DNA from: Bacteroidetes bacterium OLB9
Lineage (GTDB): Bacteria; Bacteroidota; Bacteroidia; Chitinophagales; Saprospiraceae
Direction: 5' to 3'
DNA length: 64,000 nt
Assembly: GCA_001567255.1 (NCBI GenBank)
Contig: LNBW01000067.1
Span: 104,259-168,258, forward strand
A program made the position numbers and the translations under genes. The first letter of the stretch is position 1. Each line of letters begins with the position of its first letter. The notes below the pieces were generated by a model. It did no database searches and was not told the origin of the DNA. It saw nothing but the letters and a program-made list of their open reading frames with translations. Shown here piece after piece: positions 38,025 through 45,098 of the stretch.

Positions 38025-39392
38025 ATGTCATTACTAATTGAAAAATTAAAGGCCAAAGGGCCAAAACGCATACTTGCACTGGATGGTGGTGGCTTAAGAG
38101 GTATTGTTGCTCTTGCTTATCTAAAAAAACTAGAAGAAGACCTGAGATCATTGCATAAAAATCCTGACTTACGACTTTCTGATTATTTTGATCTAATCGG
38201 CGGTACAAGTACAGGGTCTATTATAGCTACCGGACTAGCATTGGGCATGACTGTATCAGAGCTGGAAGCACATTATTTGACACTAGGAGGGAAAATATTT
38301 GGCAAAAAGAAAGGCCTGATACAATACCTGACTCATAGCGAAAAATTTGATGACAAACCGCTCACAAATGCACTAAAAGCGACTTTCGGTGAGGTACAGC
38401 TAGGCGATCAGGATAAAATCAAAACCGGTCTTTGCATCATAACAAAAAGAGCAGATACTTTCAGCACCTGGCCTTTCCATAACCATCCAGATGGTAAATT
38501 TTACAAAGAAAACAGCCAACTACCAATATATCAACTTGTCAGAGCGAGTGCTGCAGCACCCACGTATTTTGTCCCTGTCATGATCAAGATAGGTGAGGAT
38601 CTCAATGGCGCATTTATCGACGGCGGAATCAGTATGGCGAATAATCCATCTTTGACCTTGCTCATGCTGGCCACACTCAGAGGATATCCATTCCATTGGC
38701 CGATCGGAGAGGACAAATTACAGTTGATATCTATCGGGACCGGCCATCTCAGTCGAGATTATGATACTAAAAAGTTTAAATCAGTCAATATACTCCAATG
38801 GGCCAACATGCTACCTGAATTCTTTATGACTGACGCTAATTATTATAATCAAATCATCATGCAAATATTGTCCGATTCACCTACAGCCAAAATAATAGAC
38901 AGTGAAATCGGAACGCTCAAAAATGATATGCTGGTTAGAAATAATATCTTAAGTTATCTTCGATATGACTTATCCCTAGATTCACGTAATCTGAATAAGC
39001 TCGGCTTTGACTTGACAGAAAAGGAAATACTTGAATTGAGCAAGATTGACGAGCCAAAAAACTTAAGCAAACTTTCGGAAATTGGCGCAGCAGATGCTGC
39101 GATACAGATGAAAAAAAGTCACCTCAACAAGACCTTCTTTCTCAATGAACCACATGAAAAGCAAAAACTGAGAATCACACAAAATAGTAAAATGCCTGAA
39201 GGCGCTATTGAAGTCATAAAAAAACAAATCCCAATTGAAGCCATTCAAATCAACGAACCCTTTGAAGTTGAAACCATAGAAGGGCTTATGAAAGGCAAAC
39301 AAGGCGACTTTCTGATGAAAGGAGTTAATGGTGAGTATTATGTATGTGATAAAAATATTTTCAACCAAACCTATGAAAGCATAAAAAAATAA
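38025..39392 (+). CDS. Patatin-like phospholipase with C-terminal PGDYG-like tail
   Basis: Cytoplasmic serine phospholipase/acyl hydrolase, 455 aa. The oxyanion loop is DGGGLRG (residues 20-26), the nucleophile elbow GTSTGS with Ser62, and the dyad Asp199 in FIDGGISMANNP; all catalytic parts are present. After the patatin fold (about 1-330) comes a helical part and a C-terminal segment (about 395-450) with KQGDFLMKGVNGEYYVCD, similar to a PGDYG-type small domain. The fold class is that of CBASS effector CapV and of bacterial lipases. The next gene, a TIR protein, starts at the base after its stop codon, so the two form one unit. Confidence 0.88.
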   Translation: MSLLIEKLKAKGPKRILALDGGGLRGIVALAYLKKLEEDLRSLHKNPDLRLSDYFDLIGGTSTGSIIATGLALGMTVSELEAHYLTLGGKIFGKKKGLIQYLTHSEKFDDKPLTNALKATFGEVQLGDQDKIKTGLCIITKRADTFSTWPFHNHPDGKFYKENSQLPIYQLVRASAAAPTYFVPVMIKIGEDLNGAFIDGGISMANNPSLTLLMLATLRGYPFHWPIGEDKLQLISIGTGHLSRDYDTKKFKSVNILQWANMLPEFFMTDANYYNQIIMQILSDSPTAKIIDSEIGTLKNDMLVRNNILSYLRYDLSLDSRNLNKLGFDLTEKEILELSKIDEPKNLSKLSEIGAADAAIQMKKSHLNKTFFLNEPHEKQKLRITQNSKMPEGAIEVIKKQIPIEAIQINEPFEVETIEGLMKGKQGDFLMKGVNGEYYVCDKNIFNQTYESIKK

Positions 39393-40874
39393 TTGAGACA
39401 TTCTATTTATATATCTCATGCCTGGGGTGGCGAAAGTGACCAAATCGTAAGTGCAATTGACAAGAGATTTGAGAAAGAAGGTATTGAGGTTATTTTAGAT
39501 AAAAAGAATCTGGGGTACAGAGAAAGTATCACCTCTTTTATGCAAAACCTCGGTCGAGCTGAAGCCATAATACTAGTAATCAGCAATAAATACCTTCATT
39601 CTGAATACTGTATGTTTGAACTACTTCAGATCTATGAGAATAAGGATATGCTGGACCGAATTTTTCCTATCGTGCTAGATGAAGTAGAAATCAGTAAATC
39701 CACAGATAGAATCCAGCTCGTTAAGTACTGGGAAGAACAGGTAAATACACTTGAAAATCAGATAAGACAGTTATCATCCATCAATAATATAGAAGGTATC
39801 ACCGATGATCTTAATCTCTATCATCGAGTACGAAATGAGATTGCAAAGCTGACTACCATCTTGAGTGATTTGAACACACTGAACGTCAATAGACACAGAG
39901 AAACCGACTTTAGTGAATTACTTCAGGCGGTCAAACAGAAAATCCATTTTAATCAGCCCTATCTTTCAGCGCCATTTTCTAAGGATACAAAAATCATCGC
40001 TACAGGCCATTTGATTGATGCTGCCACACGGGCTTCCATTATTGGTTTAGGTAGGACAGATAATGAGCAGTTTGAAGACCAAGTGAAAACCAAATCAAAA
40101 GCAGGTCTGCTACTATTTATGGAAAAATATCAGCTGATTTTGATTCCTATTGTTGTTTTTGCTCTTGGTTTTATAATAATTCAATCTTCCAATAAAAGCT
40201 TAACTACAGCTCTTAATGATGAAGTACATCGCTTTGACGCTGTGCAACCCACAGTTGAAAATAAAGTGCTTCATGATGGAACCATTATAAGTGACACTCT
40301 TCAACAAAAAGAAGGCGCCTCACATACCAAACTTGATAATTCCTCATCTTCTGTAGAAACCACAAAAACTTCTTCTTATACTCACAAAAAAACCGCTACA
40401 GCACCTGACACAGATGATAATATCCAGCATCAAAAAGAAGTTGTAAGTACGCTAGAAAATACTGCACTTCAACCCATAGAGGCACCCGCCACTACTACTC
40501 CTATTTCACAACCTGATAAATTTTCTACAGTCAATAAAACTCCCACGACTACACCTAGAACAATATACTTTGACACTAAGCGGTTTACAGCACACCTTAA
40601 GCGCGAAATAACGTCTGAAAGTGTCGCTACCGGAGCTATTGTGTACCTTGTATCAGACGATGCACTTTATCAAGGCAAAGACTTGATCGTCGCGTCTGGT
40701 GCTACTGTCAGAGCACTCGTCACAGCCGCTAAGACAAGTCCGTCCGGTCATGAACTGGCTATCCAACTTCAAGATGTCCAAGCGGTCAACGGGCAGTGGC
40801 TACAAGTGGATTATCCATTAATCAATGAAAAAGAAAAAGTCAATAGTGATTTTTTCGCCGGACAATCCTGTTAA
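39393..40874 (+). CDS. TIR-domain membrane protein
   Basis: 493 aa. The N-terminal TIR fold (about 1-170) starts with SIYISHAWGGESD and has the SEYCMFEL helix with Glu76 at the position of the NADase catalytic Glu. A linker follows, then one membrane helix at about 247-264 (LILIPIVVFALGFIII), a Ser/Thr-rich spacer (about 295-390), and a beta-rich C-terminal domain (391-493) like those in conjugative TraM/VirB10-type proteins. The TIR would face the cytoplasm. The start is TTG, chosen since it lies directly after the patatin stop and no ATG is available; coupled translation is likely. No SMODS or other nucleotide-signal synthase is nearby, so the defence role is an inference. Confidence 0.82.
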   Translation: MRHSIYISHAWGGESDQIVSAIDKRFEKEGIEVILDKKNLGYRESITSFMQNLGRAEAIILVISNKYLHSEYCMFELLQIYENKDMLDRIFPIVLDEVEISKSTDRIQLVKYWEEQVNTLENQIRQLSSINNIEGITDDLNLYHRVRNEIAKLTTILSDLNTLNVNRHRETDFSELLQAVKQKIHFNQPYLSAPFSKDTKIIATGHLIDAATRASIIGLGRTDNEQFEDQVKTKSKAGLLLFMEKYQLILIPIVVFALGFIIIQSSNKSLTTALNDEVHRFDAVQPTVENKVLHDGTIISDTLQQKEGASHTKLDNSSSSVETTKTSSYTHKKTATAPDTDDNIQHQKEVVSTLENTALQPIEAPATTTPISQPDKFSTVNKTPTTTPRTIYFDTKRFTAHLKREITSESVATGAIVYLVSDDALYQGKDLIVASGATVRALVTAAKTSPSGHELAIQLQDVQAVNGQWLQVDYPLINEKEKVNSDFFAGQSC

Positions 40875-40924
40875 AAACATTAAACTTATCCACAGTTCTA
40901 TTTCTATATTTCAATAAAAATATC

Positions 40925-41563
40925 ATGAAACACACTTTTACCATCATCATAGTATTTCTTATCTTTAAATATGGCGTCTCACAGACAATACAGTCAGCTC
41001 CAGAGGGATTTTCATTGCATCTGTATGGTCATATTAACAGTGCCGGCACCAACTCTTCACACCTTGAAGGATTAGTTGAAGGTTATAACCCAGGATTAGG
41101 CATAGCAATTGAAGCTGCTTACGCTTTAAGAAGTGCAATAGAGTTTTCAGCATCCTACTCATTAACTAGTTATAATCTTAAAGAAGATTTTGATTATTTG
41201 CGTAATGGAATGTATGGCCTAAAAGTTAAATATATTTTCAACGATAATGTGTCCAAATTAAGACCTTACATTCTATTAGGTGGTGATTTATCTACTTTTA
41301 GAGCGAGTCCAGTCAGCATCACTGCCGACGATGGTTCTGTGATATTTGATTATGTTGAAGTTGATTACAAAGGTGCCAACCTTCACCTCGGTGCAGGCCT
41401 AAAAGTGTTTTTAACGCCACAATTCAATATGGACTTTCGAATCAGTAGCCTGATAGGAGCATACGGAGATCTTTTTGTGGATGGCGAGAGATATCTTGAA
41501 AATGACAAAAATGATTATCGTGTGCTGTGCTTTGGTTTAGGATTAGGATATTATTTCCAATGA
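40925..41563 (+). CDS. Small outer-membrane beta-barrel protein
   Basis: 212 aa with a signal peptide (cleavage after GVSQ) and alternating strands ending in GLGLGYYFQ, with the aromatic last residue typical of outer-membrane barrels (OmpA/OmpW-like, eight strands). Strands such as PYILLGGDLSTFRA and LHLGAGLKVFLTPQFNMDFRISS are typical. It lies 50 bases after the TIR gene on the same strand, possibly co-transcribed. Function unknown. Confidence 0.8.
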   Translation: MKHTFTIIIVFLIFKYGVSQTIQSAPEGFSLHLYGHINSAGTNSSHLEGLVEGYNPGLGIAIEAAYALRSAIEFSASYSLTSYNLKEDFDYLRNGMYGLKVKYIFNDNVSKLRPYILLGGDLSTFRASPVSITADDGSVIFDYVEVDYKGANLHLGAGLKVFLTPQFNMDFRISSLIGAYGDLFVDGERYLENDKNDYRVLCFGLGLGYYFQ

Positions 41564-41585
41564 GTAAGCGCGTATATTTAGTACC

Positions 41586-41620
41586 TAAAAAAGAGCGCCC
41601 AACTGAACGCCCTTTATCAT
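41586..41620. terminator. Weak terminator between convergent genes
   Basis: AAAGAGCG (41590-41597) pairs with CGCCCTTT (41608-41615) with one mismatch; it stands between the barrel gene and the OsmC gene, which converge. Confidence 0.4.
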
Positions 41621-41636
41621 TATTTCATTTTACCGA

Positions 41637-42068
41637 TTAAACCGTGACTTCTGCTTGAAGACTTACTTGTGATTTTACAGAATTGGAAATCAGACAGGCT
41701 TTGTCAGACTTCTCCAGGATTCGCAAGGCTTTTTCTCTGTCCGCTTCATTGCGTATCTTTAATATGGGATACAGTATCACTTCTGTCATCTGATACTTAC
41801 CTTCAACCTTATCTAGCACACCTTCTGCCCTACATTGGAAAGATATAAAATCTAGACCTGAGTTTTCAGCTATAGCCAGAAATGTAGTCATAAAGCAACT
41901 GCTCAATGCAGCTGTAAAAAAATGCTCAGGAGACCAAACTCCTTCCACTCCTTTCGGAAACTGCGGTGGCGTGGCTACATCAATGCTATCCATGAGTTCC
42001 GGTGAACATACTTCTCCTATTCTGTCGTTGATCCACCTGAGGTCAACATTATACTTATGCGGTTCCAT
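41637..42068 (-). CDS. OsmC/Ohr-family peroxiredoxin-like protein
   Basis: Thiol-dependent hydroperoxide reductase fold, 143 aa. The two reactive Cys are in SSCFMTTF and KACLISNS, and the GPxPxxxxxxA-type centre is replaced by WSPEHFFTAALSSC, as in the YhfA/OsmC group. Third gene of the rhodanese/Cys-rich membrane/OsmC operon on the minus strand, with 1 base between it and the next gene. A role with oxidants or sulfane sulfur is likely from the neighbours. Confidence 0.9.
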   Translation of the reverse strand: MEPHKYNVDLRWINDRIGEVCSPELMDSIDVATPPQFPKGVEGVWSPEHFFTAALSSCFMTTFLAIAENSGLDFISFQCRAEGVLDKVEGKYQMTEVILYPILKIRNEADREKALRILEKSDKACLISNSVKSQVSLQAEVTV

Positions 42069-42069
42069 A

Positions 42070-42312
42070 TTATTTAGGTTTTACGATTTCAAAATCCGGT
42101 TCTTCCTTGTAGTTGTGACGCACATCATAAGATCTCGGAGCACAACCAGCCGGGCCGCATCCCGTATTAAATACGGCTTGAATAAGGAAAAATGCCGCTA
42201 TAAATCCCAGGACACTTTCTCCTCCGGATATCGCAACATACCCGAAGTACAAGCCTATGCCTAGCCGTAGCCATCGCATAAAATGCCAATCCTTAAGTAT
42301 CAAATCCAGCAT
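42070..42312 (-). CDS. DUF2892/YgaP-like membrane protein with CGPAGC motif
   Basis: 80 aa with two membrane helices and a short C-terminal tail. The helix pair fits the DUF2892 family fused to rhodanese in E. coli YgaP. The motif NTGCGPAGCAP right after helix 2 carries two Cys near the membrane, perhaps a sulfur or metal site. It overlaps the rhodanese gene by one base. YgaP is a single protein in E. coli; here the two halves are separate genes. Confidence 0.85.
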   Translation of the reverse strand: MLDLILKDWHFMRWLRLGIGLYFGYVAISGGESVLGFIAAFFLIQAVFNTGCGPAGCAPRSYDVRHNYKEEPDFEIVKPK

Positions 42313-42629
42313 TATTCAGTTGGGTTGAGTGATTTGTAATAATTAACGTTCATCCATGATCCTGCATTAAATGCTTCTATACCCTGAGTATTAAGCCACT
42401 GAGTAGCCATTCCACTTCGATTGCCAGAAGCACAACACATAATCAATGGTGGTGTCAATTCTTTAATTTTATCCATACTACACGCGATCTCATCCAATGG
42501 AATATTAATAGATCCAACGACATTTCCACCCATAAATTCCACGTGCGTTCTCACATCAACTATGGTTCCTTTGTTTTCTGATATTAATTTTTCGATATCC
42601 ATACTCCTTAAATTTTTATAGTGATGCAA
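42312..42629 (-). CDS. Rhodanese-like sulfurtransferase
   Basis: Single rhodanese domain, 105 aa. The active-site loop is CASGNRSG with the catalytic Cys and an Arg-Ser signature. MDIEKLI (Met10, base 42602) is a likely alternative start. First gene of the operon with the DUF2892 and OsmC genes; together they suggest handling of sulfane sulfur or reactive sulfur species. Confidence 0.92.
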   Translation of the reverse strand: MHHYKNLRSMDIEKLISENKGTIVDVRTHVEFMGGNVVGSINIPLDEIACSMDKIKELTPPLIMCCASGNRSGMATQWLNTQGIEAFNAGSWMNVNYYKSLNPTE

Positions 42630-42822
42630 AAATACAGCTAAAAGATGAAGCCAAGTGATACTTTTGTTACACAGCTAGTTAGTCTTGATTTTGGTATTTT
42701 GAAGAATGGAATTTAATATTTTTTACACTTTTATTGGCCATACTAGTAGGCTATTTGCATTAATTTTGCATCTTTGTGAGTATCATTTTAAGCAGTAATT
42801 TTCATTGTCATTGCAAACGTCT

Positions 42823-43473
42823 ATGATTCATAACCTTTCACATCAAAATTCAGTAGCAAATCATTTTTTGAATCAGCTTCGCGATGTCAATGTCCAGAAC
42901 AATATGTTTCTATTCCGAAAGAACATGGAAAGATTGGGTAATATTTTTGCCTATGAAATCAGTAAGCTTTTGCCATATAAAGAGATAGAAACTGAAACAC
43001 CCCTAGGCATTGCCAAAACGAATGTTCTGGACACGCGTATTGTGCTTTGTACGATTTTGCGTGCAGGACTTCCGCTCCACAACGGGATTCTTGACTTTTT
43101 TGATGGTGCAGGCAATGCTTTTGTGGCAGCTTACCGCAAAAATCACAAAGACGGTACTTTTGAAATCAATCTAGAATATATTACTTGTCCCGACTTGAAT
43201 AATGCGGTGCTCATCCTTTCAGACCCAATGCTTGCTACCGGTGCTTCGGTTGTAAAAACACTAGAATATTTAAAAGAATACGGTAATTATGCACAACTTC
43301 ATATCGCCTCTATCATAGCATCCAGTTATGGTGTACGACAGGTGAGCCGACTCTTCCCTAATGCACATCTATGGATTGCTGCCGAAGATGAGGAACTGAC
43401 CGCCCGATCCTACATCGTGCCCGGACTCGGTGATGCAGGCGATCTGGCTTATGGCAGAAAGCTACAAGAATAA
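42823..43473 (+). CDS. upp: Uracil phosphoribosyltransferase
   Basis: Salvages uracil to UMP with PRPP. 216 aa from the ATG at 42823 (MIHNLSHQNS), the usual start in this phylum; a TTG at 42805 adds six non-conserved codons. The PRPP loop is LILSDPMLATGASV, and GLGDAGDLAYG is the C-terminal uracil-binding loop. A TTTGCATCTTTG stretch lies about 50 bases upstream, close to a -7 element. Confidence 0.96.
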   Translation: MIHNLSHQNSVANHFLNQLRDVNVQNNMFLFRKNMERLGNIFAYEISKLLPYKEIETETPLGIAKTNVLDTRIVLCTILRAGLPLHNGILDFFDGAGNAFVAAYRKNHKDGTFEINLEYITCPDLNNAVLILSDPMLATGASVVKTLEYLKEYGNYAQLHIASIIASSYGVRQVSRLFPNAHLWIAAEDEELTARSYIVPGLGDAGDLAYGRKLQE

Positions 43474-43565
43474 TTTATCCGTTATTAAAACACTCAATTT
43501 CAGCTATTTAGACCACATATAGACTAATTATACTTTATTGCACCACTCAATTAACACGGCCAAAA

Positions 43566-44100
43566 GTGTCAGACTGGATAAGTAAAATTAAAACGGATGA
43601 AAATCAAGCCCTCAGCGAAATCTATCGCTTACTGAGAGATGATACTATCATGTGGTTACAGAGAGAATTTGGACTATCGGCCATTGATGCAGAAGACATT
43701 TTCCAGGTTTCTGTTGTCATTTTGTACGACAACGTCATAACAGGGAAACTCACAGAACTCACTTCCAGCTTGATGACTTATGTAGGGAGAATCGCCCGCA
43801 ATAAGTCAATGGAGCTCATAAGGAAAAAGAAAAAAATGCAATTATCTGATATTAGTTCTGAATTGCTGAGCGATCACGTTCTGTACCAACAGGATGAAAT
43901 AACTAACGAAGAACAAATCAATCTAATCAACCATGCCCTAGAATCGTTGGGCGACCCTTGTAAGTCGATTCTTGTGAAATTTTACTACCAAAATAAAAAA
44001 ATAGAAGAAATTACTTCAGAACTTCAATACAAAAAACGCCGATACAACCAAAAATCTAAAATATAAGTGCTTGAAGAGGTTACAAAACATCTTTTTTTAG
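43566..44100 (+). CDS. Sigma-70 family (ECF-like) sigma factor, frameshift in region 4
   Basis: About 177 aa after correction. As given, the frame stops at 44066 with RRYNQKSKI. Dropping one A from the six-A run at 44031-44036 gives YKNADTTKNLKYKCLKRL and a stop at 44100, the standard end of region 4 in this Bacteroidota sigma group. Region 2 has AEDIFQVSVVILYDNV and the SSLMTYVGRIARNKSMELIRKKK segment; region 4 starts with LGDPCKSILVKFYYQNKKIEEI. The GTG start is the only suitable one. The anti-sigma-like gene follows in the same direction after 23 bases. Confidence 0.85.
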
Positions 44101-44123
44101 TCATAATTTAAAAAATTGAAATA

Positions 44124-45098
44124 GTGAAGTCCACTCCGGAAGACATAGACTTATTGGATGATTATATAAAAGGCCGACTTAGTCCTGACAAAGTAGCGAT
44201 TGTGGAGCAAAGACTCAAGGCGGATGCTGATTTTAAATCAGACTACGAATTATTGATGCTGCTTTCTAAAGGAGCGAGGTTACACCATTTACAAAAAAAA
44301 TAGAAGAGCTAAAAAAAATCTCAGGTCAATGAACCACAAAAACCTTTATTTACAGAGCATAAAATTGCAAACAATGATTTAGTTCAAAAATCAGCAAAGC
44401 ATTCTTCTACATCAAAAACATTTATCTTCAAGATCATCAGCATAGCTGCTTCTGTTGTGGTATTAGTTGCACTAGCATGGGTTCTATTTATGAATAAACA
44501 GACAGATAGTGGTTTAAATCAAAATTATACTATAGATGAAAACACCTCATCGACCAAGGAAGAACATTCACTATCAGTAAATACTCCTAAAAAAACAGAG
44601 GATATAAGTTTGAATCAAAAGACCAGTGAGCCAATACAATATACAAGAGAACCGATCGTCAATAGGCCGGATCCCGTAGCAGATTTTCTAAAATTATATG
44701 ACTACCCTAATATGATGGGCGTCATATTTAGATCAGACTCTATGGCTACCTTGTCCTATTATGACCAGGCCTACCAGTTATATAAAGACAAAAAGTACTC
44801 AACTGCAATCAGTCTGCTCACTAACCATCAAAATGACCCTCAAAGCAGATATCTTCTGGCGCACTGCTACCTGTTAAACCGACAGTTCCAACTTGCGGCA
44901 AAAATATTTCATAGCTTTGCACTAGATGATTTCTCTATTTACTATGAAGATGCTTGCTGGTACTATATCTTAGCACTCTATAGTACATATCCACAATCTG
45001 AAACACCTTTAAAACAAGCAATTATAGACTTTGCAGACAGTGTGCCTGACCAATATAGAGCTCGCCTGAAAATAATCAGAGCTGTGTGCCGTTGTTAA
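44124..45098 (+). CDS. Membrane anti-sigma-like protein with TPR-like C-terminus, two compensating frameshifts
   Basis: About 324 aa after reconstruction. GTG at 44124 opens MKSTPEDIDLLDDYIKGRL, an acidic helix like the N-terminus of many anti-sigma factors. The frame then meets TAG at 44301 and TAA at 44310. Adding one A to the eight-A run 44293-44300 and removing one from 44311-44318 restores LQKKIEELKKSQ and the same frame to the end. A membrane helix lies near residues 104-123 (IISIAASVVVLVALAWVLF). The rest would be periplasmic, with TPR-like helices near 220-300 (YYDQAYQLYKDKKYSTAISLL). The intact part is 44457-45098. It is co-directional with the sigma gene. Anti-sigma activity is inferred from position, layout and topology, not from a ZAS motif, which I do not see. 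Confidence 0.65.

Noticed and set aside
38025..40874. A CBASS operon with the patatin as CapV effector
   Set aside because: No CD-NTase, Cap2/Cap3 or other cyclase gene lies next to the pair.
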